Shown one piece after another: positions 17,882-26,949 of a stretch of 64,000 nucleotides of DNA. The position numbers were made by a program, and so were the translations under genes. The notes under the pieces are model-generated. The model was given only the letters and a program-made list of their open reading frames with translations. It was not told where the DNA came from and ran no database searches. How positions within the stretch are numbered: position 1 is the first letter of the stretch; every line of letters begins with the position of its first letter. Origin of the DNA: CAVVSD01 sp963757125 (lineage in GTDB: Bacteria; Actinomycetota; Thermoleophilia; Solirubrobacterales; Solirubrobacteraceae); assembly GCA_963757125.1 (NCBI GenBank), contig CAVWQP010000001.1:1-64000 (forward strand), given 5' to 3'.

Positions 17882-18255
17882 CCGACGACCCAGCGCACGA
17901 TCCGCGCCCCGACCTCCTCGGGATGCTCCAGATGCAGGAAGTGCCCGGCCTGCTCGACGAACGCCATGTCATTCGCCGCGAGGACGGACCGCGCGTGCGA
18001 CGACTTCAGGAGGAACAGGTGGAAGAAGCGCTTGAACTGCTCGTAGTCGGCGAAGAGCCGCTCGTCGAGCGTCAGCGGCGGGACTCCGATCGTCACCAGG
18101 CGCCGCCAGCGTTCCGGCGCGAGCGCGGGCAGCAGACGGCGCCACGTCCACGCCGAGTCGGGGAACCCGTGCAGGCAGAGCGCGAGCGGCCCGGTCCCGG
18201 ACTGGACGACGCCGAACGCGATCCCACCCGCCTCGACGCGCCCCTCGCTCAGCAC
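17878..18255 (-). CDS. Alpha/beta-hydrolase remnant lacking the nucleophile
   Basis: 125 residues where relatives have about 280. The oxyanion loop is present (LCLHGFPDSAWTWRRLLPALA), but the next residues PERWRRLVTIGVPP belong after the nucleophile elbow, so GxSxG is absent. A later jump from NDMAFVE to QAGHFLHLEHPEEVG removes the acid region; only the His remains. Two in-frame deletions in an open frame suggest a degraded gene or a non-catalytic protein. Upstream, TACGGT ends 6 nt before the GTG, so it may still be transcribed. Confidence 0.7.
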   Translation of the reverse strand: MLSEGRVEAGGIAFGVVQSGTGPLALCLHGFPDSAWTWRRLLPALAPERWRRLVTIGVPPLTLDERLFADYEQFKRFFHLFLLKSSHARSVLAANDMAFVEQAGHFLHLEHPEEVGARIVRWVVG

Positions 18256-18268
18256 GCCGCAACCGTAC

Positions 18269-18847
18269 TCAGCGCGTGCGGTACGTCGCGATGATCACGC
18301 CGGTGGTCGTCGTGACCGAGTCGACCAGCTCCAGGTCGGCGTCGGACCCCTCGCCGAACAGCCGCACCCCGCGACCCACGACGAGCGGGTGGATCATCAG
18401 GAGGTACTCGTCGATCAGGCCGTGAGGCTGCAGGGAGCGGATCAGCTCGCCGCTGCCGAGGATCGTGAGGTGCACGGACTCCTTGAGCGCACCGACCGCC
18501 TCGGCGACGTCGCCCTGGAGGACCGAGGCTCCCTCCCACTCCAGCGGGTCGCTCAGCGTCGTCGTTGCGACGTGCTTGCGCGCGGCGTTGATGCGCGCGG
18601 TGTTCGGCTCGTCGGGCGACGCGTTCGGCCACACGCTCGCGAGGTCCTCGTACGTGCGGCGGCCCATGAGGAGCGCGCTCTCACCGTCCGGCACGCGGGC
18701 GGCCATCGCCTTGCCCATGACCGCGTCGGCGTTGGCACTCGCCCATCCGCCGCGGTCGAAGCCGCCCCGGCGGTCCTCGTCGGGAGCCGCCGGGGCCTGG
18801 ATGACGCCGTCGAGCGTCACGTGGTTCACCACCGTGATCGTTCCCAT
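18269..18847 (-). CDS. Dihydrofolate-reductase-fold protein (RibD C-terminal family)
   Basis: 192 residues, near the family norm. It has TLDGVIQAPAAPDED, the MGRRTYEDLASVWP motif, and LGSGELIRSLQPHGLIDEYLLMIHPLVVGRGVRLF, typical of YwjB/YyaP-type RibD_C proteins. They have an NADPH-binding DHFR fold but usually unknown substrates. It stands alone between the hydrolase remnant and the kinase gene. Confidence 0.88.
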   Translation of the reverse strand: MGTITVVNHVTLDGVIQAPAAPDEDRRGGFDRGGWASANADAVMGKAMAARVPDGESALLMGRRTYEDLASVWPNASPDEPNTARINAARKHVATTTLSDPLEWEGASVLQGDVAEAVGALKESVHLTILGSGELIRSLQPHGLIDEYLLMIHPLVVGRGVRLFGEGSDADLELVDSVTTTTGVIIATYRTR

Positions 18848-18885
18848 GCCATCCAGGACGAGGTGGCCGGCCCGGACTCATCGGA

Positions 18886-19932
18886 TCACGGGCACGGCAG
18901 CTCGGCGACGATCGTGGTGTCGCCGGCCGTGCTCGTGACCGTGAGGGCGCCATCGAGCGCCTCGACGCGGTGGCGCAGGCCGGTCAGCCCGCTGCCCGAC
19001 GGGTCCGCCCCGCCAGGGCCCTCGTCGCGGATCGTGGCGAGCAGGAGGTCGTCCTGCAGCGTGAGCGTGACCTCGACCGGTGCGCGCGGCGCGTGCCTGG
19101 CCGCGTTGGCCAGCGCCTCGCAGACGACGAAGTACGCGGCCCCCTCGACCACCGGCGCGAGCCGTCGGTCGAGGTCGGCATGCACCGTGACCTCGCCGGC
19201 CGACCGCGACGCCAGGGCCTCGACGGCCGCGGCCAGGCCGCGGTCGGCGAGGACGGGCGGCGCGATCCCACGGGCGAGGTCGCGCAGCTCGGCGATCGCG
19301 GCCCTGGTCTCGTCGTTGGCGCTGCGCAGGAGCCGGGCGACCTCGGGCTGCTCGACGAGCAGCATCTGGGCCATCCCGAGCTTCATGCTCAGCGTGATGA
19401 GCCGCGCCTGCGCGCCGTCGTGGAGCTCACGCTCGAGACGCTGCAGCTCCGCCGCCTGCGCCTCGAGCGCGCTGCGCCGCGTGCGGGTCAGCGTGTCGAC
19501 GCGCTCCGTGAGCTCCAGCTCGCGGCCGCCGCCGCGCCGCAGCCAGATGCTGCGGCCGACGGCGTGCGTCGCGAGGATGGCGGCGGGGCCGAGCAGCGCG
19601 ATCGCCGGCCAGGCGCCGTGGGCCCCGGTCAGGCCCCACAGCACCACGAGGATCCCCGCCACGATCCCCGTGATCACCGCGTGGATCGCGAGGGCCCGGC
19701 TCCGGCCGGCCGGCGTGGAACGCCAGACCGACCAGAGGCCGCCGTGGACGGCGAGCGGGATGCACAGCCCGAACCACACCCACATGGGCCAGAACTCGCC
19801 CGCGTCGGTGAGGCCCCAGATCATCGTCACGACGAACCCGATGAGCGCGGTGATCGTGACGTGGATCGCGAGTGCCGCCGAGCGGTCGTCCATGGGCTCG
19901 CCGGGCATCGGGGTCAGGGCCTCAGCGGACAT
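18886..19932 (-). CDS. NarL-type (HPK7) sensor histidine kinase
   Basis: 348 residues. Four membrane helices in the first ~145 residues with a repeated 2TM pattern (LAIHVTITALIGFVVTMIWGL and LAIHAVITGIVAGILVVLWGL), then HisKA_3 with LERELHDGAQARLITLSMKL (the phospho-His) and HATPase with CEALANAARHA and DEGPGG. No response regulator lies next to it. It overlaps the start of the MMPL exporter stop region by 11 bp, so both are likely one transcript. Confidence 0.88.
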   Translation of the reverse strand: MSAEALTPMPGEPMDDRSAALAIHVTITALIGFVVTMIWGLTDAGEFWPMWVWFGLCIPLAVHGGLWSVWRSTPAGRSRALAIHAVITGIVAGILVVLWGLTGAHGAWPAIALLGPAAILATHAVGRSIWLRRGGGRELELTERVDTLTRTRRSALEAQAAELQRLERELHDGAQARLITLSMKLGMAQMLLVEQPEVARLLRSANDETRAAIAELRDLARGIAPPVLADRGLAAAVEALASRSAGEVTVHADLDRRLAPVVEGAAYFVVCEALANAARHAPRAPVEVTLTLQDDLLLATIRDEGPGGADPSGSGLTGLRHRVEALDGALTVTSTAGDTTIVAELPCP

Positions 19933-22126
19933 CCGGGGCCACCTGCAGGCCGGCGCGCCGGGTCGCGCGCCGCGGGGCGCGCATGCCGCGCTCGCCGAGC
20001 AGCGTCACGACGGCCGGCAGCGCGATGCCGCGGACGATCGTCGCGTCGATCAGGACGCCGGCCGCCAGCGTGATCCCGAGCATCTTCAGCTCGATGAGCG
20101 GCAGGGTCACGAACGTCGCGAAGATCGCGACCATGACCAGCGCGGCGCTCGTGACGGTGCGTGCGGTCTTCGCCACGCCCTCCGTCGCCGCCGCGCGGGG
20201 ATCGAGGCCCGCCCGGCGCGCCTCGCGGATGCGCTCGAGGACCAGGATCGTGTAGTCCATCGAGAGCCCGAACAGGATCACGAAGGCCGTGATCGGCACC
20301 CAGTCGGTGACGGTCCCGGACGAGGTGAAGTCCAGGGCCTTCTCCGCCCACGTGTGCTGGAACACCGCGGTCAGCACGCCGTAGGTGGCGCCGACCGACA
20401 GCAGGTTGAGCGCGAGCACGCCCAGGGCCAGCGGCAGCGAGCGGAACGTCGCCAGCAGCAGCACCAGCGCGAGCACGAGGACGAAGCCGATGACGAGCGG
20501 CGTCGTGTCGCGCATGCGCCGGGTGACGTCGACGCTGCTCGCCGCGTCGCCCGAGACGCGCATCGTCGCGCCCGGCGCGACCCGCTCGGCGGTCGGGGCG
20601 ACGTCGGCCCGCAGCCGGCTCACGACGGCCTTCTGGGCGTCGTCGTCGCCGTCGGGCATGGGGACGCTCACGAGCGCGGTGCGCCCGTTCTCTGCGACCC
20701 GGACGGAGATGTCGCCACGGCCGTCGGTGACCGTGCGCGCCCGCTCGCCCAGCGCCTCGAGACGCTTCTTCGCGGCGGGGGACGTCAGGTCGTCCGCGCG
20801 GACGACGAGCTCGGCGTTGTCCGGCGCGCCGGGGAACGCGGCCTCGATCGCGTGCTGCGCCTGCACGACCGGCTCGTGGTCGGGGAGGCTGTTGACGTTC
20901 TCGGACTGCTGCATGTCGATCGCCGGCACCGCGATGGCGCCGAGGATGCAGACCGTCACCACGAGCGCGGCGACCGGCCGGCCGGTGACGGCGTGGGCGA
21001 TGCGCCCCCACACGCCGACCCGCGGCGGGCGGGCGGCGCGACGGCTGGCACGACGACGGGCGCCAGGCAGGCGGCCGCGGTCGATGCCGTCGCCCAGCTT
21101 CGCCAGGACGGCGGGCAGGACGGTCACGGAGCCGACGACGGCGATCGCGACCACGAGCATCGTGGCGAGGGCCATCGAGGCGAACACCGCGAGACCGGTC
21201 ACGAGCATGCCCGCGAGGGCGACGATGACCGTGAGGCCCGAGACGACGACGGCGCGGCCGACGGTCGCCGACGTCGCGCGCAGCGCGGCGTCCGCCTCGC
21301 GGCCGTTGCGGCGCTCCTCGCGCTCGCGCCGGACGTAGAACAGCGAGTAGTCCACGCCGACCGCCAGGCCGATGAGGACGACGAGCGAGCCCGCGGCGTC
21401 GCCCATCGGGGCGACCTGCGAGATCAGGCCCATGCCGCCGATCGCGCCGGCGACCGACGTGATGCCGAGCAGCAGCGGCACGGACGCGGCGACGAGCGCG
21501 CCGAACGCGATGAACAGGATCACGAGCGTGATCGGCAGCGAGATCATCTCCGCCTTCTGCAGGTCCTTCTCGACGATCTGGTCGATCGTCGCGTCGATCG
21601 TGCCGGGGCCGGCGACCTGGACGCGCGCGTCCGGGTTGGCGGTGCCCGAGTCGGCGACGGCGGTCTTCAGACCGTCGACGTGCTTGCCCGCGTCATCGGG
21701 ATCGCCGCGCAGGGTGACCTGGACCAATGTGGTCTTCCCGCCCGCGGTGGAGAGGGACTTCACGTCCTGCGGGCCGCGGACGCTCGCGACCTCGGGGAGC
21801 TTCTCGGCGCGCCGCGTGATGTCCGCGGTCGCCTTGGCGGTGGTCGCCCGGTCGCCGGAGCGGACGAGGACGCTCTCGACGGCGGGATCGCGGAGGTCGG
21901 CGCGGTCGAGGAGCGCCTGCGCCTTCGCCGAGTCGCCGACGCCGCTCTGGGCCTCGGTCAGGGACTTGGTGCCGACCGTCGTCCCGGCGAAGACGAGACC
22001 GGCGATGAGCACGAGCCAGAGGACGATGACCGTCTTCGGGCGGCGGGCCGAGGCGCCCGCGATCGCAGCGGTGGCACGTCCGAGGACGCCCACGCCCGGT
22101 GGTGTGGAAGGGGGGGTGGAGGGCAT
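19922..22126 (-). CDS. MMPL-family RND exporter
   Basis: 734 residues with twelve predicted membrane segments in two halves, each with a large external loop. Family landmarks: VGVDYSLFYVRREREE in the first half, LFGLSMDYTILVLERIREARRAG in the second, plus TSAALVMVAIFATFV. These carry the Asp-Tyr pairs of proton-driven MmpL/HpnN transporters. The cargo is probably a lipid or drug. The downstream kinase gene overlaps its end. Confidence 0.92.
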   Translation of the reverse strand: MPSTPPSTPPGVGVLGRATAAIAGASARRPKTVIVLWLVLIAGLVFAGTTVGTKSLTEAQSGVGDSAKAQALLDRADLRDPAVESVLVRSGDRATTAKATADITRRAEKLPEVASVRGPQDVKSLSTAGGKTTLVQVTLRGDPDDAGKHVDGLKTAVADSGTANPDARVQVAGPGTIDATIDQIVEKDLQKAEMISLPITLVILFIAFGALVAASVPLLLGITSVAGAIGGMGLISQVAPMGDAAGSLVVLIGLAVGVDYSLFYVRREREERRNGREADAALRATSATVGRAVVVSGLTVIVALAGMLVTGLAVFASMALATMLVVAIAVVGSVTVLPAVLAKLGDGIDRGRLPGARRRASRRAARPPRVGVWGRIAHAVTGRPVAALVVTVCILGAIAVPAIDMQQSENVNSLPDHEPVVQAQHAIEAAFPGAPDNAELVVRADDLTSPAAKKRLEALGERARTVTDGRGDISVRVAENGRTALVSVPMPDGDDDAQKAVVSRLRADVAPTAERVAPGATMRVSGDAASSVDVTRRMRDTTPLVIGFVLVLALVLLLATFRSLPLALGVLALNLLSVGATYGVLTAVFQHTWAEKALDFTSSGTVTDWVPITAFVILFGLSMDYTILVLERIREARRAGLDPRAAATEGVAKTARTVTSAALVMVAIFATFVTLPLIELKMLGITLAAGVLIDATIVRGIALPAVVTLLGERGMRAPRRATRRAGLQVAPDVR

Positions 22127-22267
22127 GGGAGCACTCTCGTTTCGGAGCGCCGCCGTGTCGGTCCCGCGCTCCCCCGTCCTCGCGCCGCCGGCCCCCGTCC
22201 TCGCTCGGGGGTTATCCCCCGCCTCGACGCGAGGCGTACGGTCGGGTCATCCACGAGAGGAGTCGTC

Positions 22268-22645
22268 ATGGGCCAGCCGGTCGTGCACTTCGAGATCATG
22301 GGCAAGGACGGGGAGGCGCTGAAGCGCTACTACGGCGAGCTGTTCGGGTGGGAGATCGACTCGAACAACCCGATGAACTACGGGATCATCGACCGCGAGC
22401 GCAACCTCACCGCCGACGGCATCGGGATCGGCGGCGGCATCGGGCAGATGCCGGAGGGGATGGACGCGCCCAGCGCGCTCACCTTCTACGTCGAGGTCCC
22501 CGACGTGGAGGCGTCGCTCGCGAAGGCCGAGAGCATGGGAGGCACGCGCGCCATGGGCCCGATGGAGGTCATGGACGGGCTCGTGATCGGGGTCTTCCTG
22601 GACCCGGAGGGTCACCCCGTGGGAGTGATGACCTCGACGAGCTGA
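22268..22645 (+). CDS. VOC-family protein
   Basis: 125 residues. It starts MGQPVVHFEIMGKDGEALKRYYGELFGWEI, typical of the Glyoxalase_6-like group, and ends GLVIGVFLDPEGHPVGVM, holding a metal-site-like Glu/His pair. GAGGAG lies about 8 nt before the ATG. Substrate unknown. Confidence 0.88.
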   Translation: MGQPVVHFEIMGKDGEALKRYYGELFGWEIDSNNPMNYGIIDRERNLTADGIGIGGGIGQMPEGMDAPSALTFYVEVPDVEASLAKAESMGGTRAMGPMEVMDGLVIGVFLDPEGHPVGVMTSTS

Positions 22646-22686
22646 GGTCGCCGACGAGCTCTCAGCCCACGCTCAGGCATCCGAGC

Positions 22687-22692
22687 TAGCGT
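22687..22692 (+). promoter_or_regulatory. -10 element TAGCGT for leaderless tatA
   Basis: TAGCGT ends 7 nt before the GTG at 22700. The string TAGCGTCCG recurs before the genes at 51865 and 30926. Confidence 0.42.
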
Positions 22693-22699
22693 CCGGACG

Positions 22700-22885
22700 G
22701 TGATCGAAGGTCTCTTCCAGCCGACGCACCTCATCATCATCCTGGTGATCGCCCTGGTCGTCCTCGGACCGAAGCGGCTCCCGGAGGCCGGGCGTGGGCT
22801 CGGCGAGGCGATCCGCGGGTTCCGGTCCTCGTTCGACGACAAGGACGACCCGCCGCAGGTGCGCGACCGCGGCGACCGCGACTGA
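22700..22885 (+). CDS. tatA: Sec-independent protein translocase TatA/E-like
   Basis: 61 residues: a membrane helix (THLIIILVIALVVLG), the hinge FG-equivalent GPKRLPEAGRGLGEAIRGF amphipathic helix, and an acidic tail. This is the standard TatA layout. TatB and TatC are not adjacent, so this is a stand-alone tatA. It would help export folded proteins through the Tat pathway. Confidence 0.92.
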   Translation: MIEGLFQPTHLIIILVIALVVLGPKRLPEAGRGLGEAIRGFRSSFDDKDDPPQVRDRGDRD

Positions 22886-22900
22886 GCGGCGGACCGCCGC

Positions 22901-22922
22901 CGCGCCGGGGATCCCCGGCGCG
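22901..22922. terminator. Bidirectional terminator hairpin
   Basis: A perfect 22-bp palindrome with half-site cgcgccgggga, preceded by a smaller gcggc/gccgc hairpin. It lies between the convergent tatA and fasciclin genes, so it can end both transcripts. Confidence 0.6.
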
Positions 22923-22940
22923 ACAGCAGCGCCGAGCTGC

Positions 22941-23459
22941 TCAGGACGGAGGCAGCAGCACCCGGTTGATGACGTGGATGATGCCGTTCGAGGCGCGGAC
23001 GTTCGTCTTGACGACGCGCGTCGAGCCGTTGAGGTAGACCTTGTCGCGGCGCACCGAGATCCGCACGGAGGCGCCGTTGAGGGTCTTGGCGCTCGTGAGC
23101 TTGACGACCTTCGAGGCCGGCACGCGCCCGCGGACGACGTGGTACAGCAGCACCGCCTTGAGCTTCGCCTTGTCCTGGGCGAGCGCGTCGAGGGTGGCCT
23201 TCGGCACCTTCGCGAACGCGGCGTTCGTGGGCGCGAAGACGGTGTAGCTGCCGCTCGACAGGGTGGAGGCGAGCCCGGCCGAGTTGACCAGCGAGACCAG
23301 CGTCGAGAACTGCGGGTCGCCTGCGGCGACCTCCACGATGGTCTTGTTGGTCCCCGCCTGCGTGTGGGGGCTGGTGGCCGCGCCGGAGACCGAGGTCACC
23401 GACAGCAGGCCGACGGCGAGTCCGACAGCGGCGAGCGACGCTACGAGGCGTCGGGTCAT
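22941..23459 (-). CDS. Secreted fasciclin-domain protein
   Basis: 172 residues: a signal peptide (first ~28, ending SVSGAA) and one fasciclin domain with its H1 motif (YTVFAPTNAAFAKVP) and H2-like motif (NGIIHVINRVLLPP). Such proteins are extracellular adhesion or matrix proteins, like MPT70 of mycobacteria. MPT70 homologues are commonly controlled by a sigma factor/anti-sigma pair, and exactly such a pair starts 187 bp away on the other strand. Confidence 0.9.
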   Translation of the reverse strand: MTRRLVASLAAVGLAVGLLSVTSVSGAATSPHTQAGTNKTIVEVAAGDPQFSTLVSLVNSAGLASTLSSGSYTVFAPTNAAFAKVPKATLDALAQDKAKLKAVLLYHVVRGRVPASKVVKLTSAKTLNGASVRISVRRDKVYLNGSTRVVKTNVRASNGIIHVINRVLLPPS

Positions 23460-23560
23460 GGAGAGCCCTCCTCAGGGAGTTGATGCATGGGCGTCGGTAG
23501 GTACGCGACCGAGCGCGGGGCGGTTGAGCTCCATCGCGCCAGGAGAATCGTCGTCGGCGA

Positions 23561-23586
23561 GAACCGATCCGCCGCCCCGGTCGTAC
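23561..23586 (+). promoter_or_regulatory. Candidate ECF-type promoter
   Basis: GAACC (23561-23565) and CGTAC (23582-23586) are 16 bp apart, the usual -35/-10 layout of ECF promoters, 60 bp before the sigma gene. This suggests autoregulation. Confidence 0.3.
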
Positions 23587-23646
23587 ATCGCTCGTGAGGT
23601 GCCCTGCACGACCGACCACGCCGTGACGCCCCTCCGAGGGTCATCG

Positions 23647-24210
23647 GTGACCCGCGAGGACGCCGGCCCCGGGGCCGGGGCAGCCGCCGACCGCCGGCTC
23701 GCGGCGCGGCTGCTCGGCGACGACCCGCGTGCGCTCGAGGAGATCCACGCGCGCAGCGGCGCGGTCCTCTTCTCCTACCTGCGCCGCGTCCTGCGCGACG
23801 TGGGCACCGCCGAGGACGTCTTCCAGCAGGTGTTCGCCGAGGTGTGGCGGCGGCGCCTCGAGTACGACCCGGCGCGCAGCGCGATCACCACGTGGCTGTT
23901 CACGATCGCCCGCTCGCGTGCGCTGGACGAGCAGCGGCGGCGTCACCCGCGGCCCGTCGATCCGGCCGCGCTGCCCGAGGCGGCGGAGCCGCCCGCGCAC
24001 GACGCCGCGATCGACCGCTGGCTCGTGGCGGACCTGCTCGGCCGTCTCCCTGCGCTCGAGCGCGAGCTCCTGCAGATGCGGTTCTACGACGAGCTGTCGC
24101 AGACGGAGATCGCCGCGCGGACCGGTCTCCCCCTGGGCACCGTCAAGACGCGGATGGTCCGCGCGCTCACGCGGCTGCGCGAGCTCATGGACGAGGAGGG
24201 ACTGCGGTGA
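23647..24210 (+). CDS. ECF RNA polymerase sigma factor (SigK-like)
   Basis: 187 residues from a GTG start. Region 2 (LFSYLRRVLRDVGTAEDVFQQVFAEVWRR to ITTWLFTIARSRALDEQRRR) and region 4 (RLPALERELLQMRFYDELSQTEIAARTGLPLGTVKTRM) are complete. The gene overlaps the anti-sigma gene by GTGA. With the divergent fasciclin gene, the locus mirrors the mycobacterial sigK-rskA-mpt70/83 arrangement; that parallel is inference. Confidence 0.92.
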   Translation: MTREDAGPGAGAAADRRLAARLLGDDPRALEEIHARSGAVLFSYLRRVLRDVGTAEDVFQQVFAEVWRRRLEYDPARSAITTWLFTIARSRALDEQRRRHPRPVDPAALPEAAEPPAHDAAIDRWLVADLLGRLPALERELLQMRFYDELSQTEIAARTGLPLGTVKTRMVRALTRLRELMDEEGLR

Positions 24211-24893
24211 GCGCCGGTCCGTGGCCCGTCGATCCGGCAGCGGTGGCGCTCGAGCTCCTCGAGCCCGACGAGGTCCCGATCGCCGAGGCGCTGCTGCGAG
24301 ACGACCCCGCCTTCGCCGCCGAGGTGGAGCGGCTGCGGAACACGACCGAGCGGCTCCCCGCCATCGACACGCTCGCGTGGTCGCCGCCACCCGCGCCTGC
24401 CCTCGACGTCGCGCGCGCGACGGGCCGCCCGCCGAAGGCCGTTCCCGCCCGTCGCTCGCGGAGGCCGCGGTGGCGCCTCGCGTTCGGATCGGCCATCGCA
24501 CTCGCCGTGGTGGTCGCCGGCGTGATCGTCCTGTCGGGCGCGGGGAGCCCGAGCGATCCAGCACCGCCTGCGGTCACGGCCCTGACGCTGCGACCCGTCG
24601 CCGGCGCCGGTGGAGGCGGCGAGATCGTCGTGCACGCGTCCGGGGATGCCGAGCTGCAGGCGCGCGGCCTGCGGCCGAACGGGACGCACGAGCACTACGA
24701 GGCCTGGCTGGCCGACCGGGGCGGGCGGATGGTGCCGATGGGCAGCTTCCGGGTCGGCGCGGACGGGAAGGCCGACGTGCACATGACCGTCGATGCCGAT
24801 CTCGCGACGTTCGCCTTCGTCGACATCTCGGTCGAGCCGGACGGTGGTCCTCCGACGCACTCGGGGACCTCGATCCTCCGTGCGCGTCTCTGA
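24207..24893 (+). CDS. RskA-type anti-sigma factor
   Basis: 228 residues. An N-terminal cytosolic segment (ALELLEPDEVPIAEALLRDDPAFAAEVERL), one membrane helix (about 91-110) and an extracellular RskA domain (NGTHEHYEAWLAD to VDISVEPDGGPPTHSGTSILRARL). The zinc-site HxxxCxxC is absent, as in RskA types. It would hold the upstream sigma factor at the membrane until a signal triggers proteolysis. Confidence 0.88.
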   Translation: MSAGPWPVDPAAVALELLEPDEVPIAEALLRDDPAFAAEVERLRNTTERLPAIDTLAWSPPPAPALDVARATGRPPKAVPARRSRRPRWRLAFGSAIALAVVVAGVIVLSGAGSPSDPAPPAVTALTLRPVAGAGGGGEIVVHASGDAELQARGLRPNGTHEHYEAWLADRGGRMVPMGSFRVGADGKADVHMTVDADLATFAFVDISVEPDGGPPTHSGTSILRARL

Positions 24894-24911
24894 CGGCGGG
24901 CGCAGACCGGC

Positions 24912-26949
24912 GTGACGCACCTCACCGATCTCGTCCTGCGCCGGCGCCGGCTCGTCGCGGGTGCCTGGCTGCTCCTCGCGATCGCGGGTGTGTGGGCCTC
25001 GAGCGGGCTCTCCGGCGCGCTGTCGCAGTCGTTCGACGCCCCGGGGCGGCCGGCCTTCGAGGCCAACCGGGAGATCGTCGAGCGCTTCGGCAGCGGCGGC
25101 GTGATCGCACCGATCGTCGCGGTCGTCGACGGCGCGGACGCCCGCGACCCCGCAGTCGCGCGCGCGTTCGAGCGCGTCGCCGAGGCGGTGCCCGGCGCAC
25201 GGCTCGCCGCCGGACCGCACCTCGTCTCAGATGACGGACGCACCGCCGCGGCGCTCATCCTGCCGCCGCCGGGGAGCCCTGCGCCCGACGAGAACCCCGA
25301 GGCGCTCGCGGCCGCCCGCGACGCGGCGCGCGGTCTGCGCGTCGGCGACGCACGTGTGCAGATCACCGGGACGGAGGCACTCGCGACGGACTCGGGCGAC
25401 GGCGAGGGCATCGGGCTGCTCGTCGAGATCCTGCTGGGCGGGGTCGGCGCGCTCGTCGTGCTCGTGGTCGTCTTCGCGTCCTGGCTCGCGCTCGTGCCGC
25501 TCGTGGTGGCGGCGGTGTCGATCCTCACGACGTTCCTGCTGCTCCGCGGGCTCGCGGAGCTGACCGAGGTGTCCTTCGTCGTCCAGTTCCTCGTCGGGCT
25601 CATCGGGCTCGGCGTCGCGATCGACTACTCGCTGCTCGTGGTCGTCCGCTGGCGCGAGGAGCGCGACCGCGGCGCGGCCGAGCACGAGGCCGTGCCACGC
25701 GCGATGGCGACCGCAGGGCGTTCCGTCGCCGTGAGCGGCACGACCGTGGCCATCGGCCTGCTCGCCCTCGTCGTCGTCCCGGTGCCGTTCATCCGCTCGA
25801 TCGGGTTCGGCGGCCTGCTCATCCCGCTCGTGTCCGTGGTCGCCGCGCTCACCCTGCTGCCCGTCGTGCTCGAGACGCTCGGCGGCCGGCTCGACCGACG
25901 CCGGCAGGGCCGCGAACGCGACGCGGGCGCCGGATGGACGCGCTGGTCGCGCTTCGTCGTCCGTCGCCGTTGGCCCGCGGCGATCGTCGGCCTGGCGCTG
26001 CTCGTCGCCCTCGCCGTCGTCGCGACCGGCCTGCGGCCGGGCCAGCCGTCGGTCGACGCGCTCTCCGCCGGCGGCGAGGCGCGCACGGCGCTCACCGCGC
26101 TCGAGGACTCCGGGCTCGGCGCGGGCACCGTCACACCGATCGAGGTCCTCACCGATGCGCCGGAGCCGGCGGCCGCGCGGCTGCGCGACGTGGACGGCGT
26201 GCGCGCCGTCGACGCCCCGGACGACGCGGCCTGGCGCGACGGCGACCGGCGCGCGCTGCTCGCCCTGCCGAGCGAGGACTCTGCGTCCGACGCCGGCCGC
26301 GCGACGCTCGACGCCGTCCGCGACCTGTCGCTCCCCGGCCGCGGCGTCGTCGGCGGCCCGGCGGCGCAGGACCGCGACCTGACGGAGGCGATCTACGCCG
26401 CGTTCCCGCTCATGGTCGCGCTCATCGCCGTCGTGACGTTCGCGCTGCTCGCCCGTGCGCTGCGATCGGTCCTGCTCCCGCTGAAGGCCGTGCTCCTCAA
26501 CGTGCTGTCCGTCGGCGCGGCGTTCGGCGTCGTCGTGCTCGTGTGGCAGGAGGGCCTCGGCTCCGAGCTCATCGGCGGCGTGCCCGCCACCGGCGCGACG
26601 ACGACGTGGGTGCCGCTCGCGATCTTCGCGTTCCTCTACGGGCTCTCCATGGACTACGAGGTCTTCATCCTCAGCCGGATGCGGGAGGAGTACGACGCGA
26701 CCGGCGACACCGACGAGGCGGTGATCCGGGGCCTCGGACGGACGGGCCGCCTCGTGACGAGCGCCGCGCTCATCCTCTTCCTGGCCTTCGTCGCACTGGG
26801 CGCAGGGCCGAACACGGAGATCAAGATCCTCGCGACCGGCCTGGCGGCCGGGATCCTGCTGGACGCGACGGTCGTGCGGGCGCTGGTCGTCCCGGCGCTG
26901 GTCACGCTGTTCGGCCGCTGGAACTGGTGGCTGCCCGGGAAGGCGCTAG
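24912..26949 (+). CDS. MMPL-family RND exporter, stop codon displaced
   Basis: About 680 residues of a complete MMPL transporter: GVAIDYSLLVVVRWREERDR in half one, FLYGLSMDYEVFILSRMREEYD in half two, ending WNWWLPGKA. The expected stop, TAG at 26947-26949, is one frame off, so the frame stays open to 29816 (1634 residues) across two antisense genes. Removing one C from the CCC near 26936 would give an end LPGRR and a CTAG shared with the convergent gene. I give that as the end. Upstream genes are the ECF/anti-sigma pair, 18 bp away, so likely the same operon. Confidence 0.8.

Noticed and set aside
18389..22645. A 1418-residue plus-strand open frame
   Set aside because: It runs antisense to the MMPL, kinase and RibD-like genes and is composed of Arg/Ala/Gly/Asp-rich sequence typical of high-GC antisense frames. 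Only its last 125 residues (VOC protein from 22268) are real.
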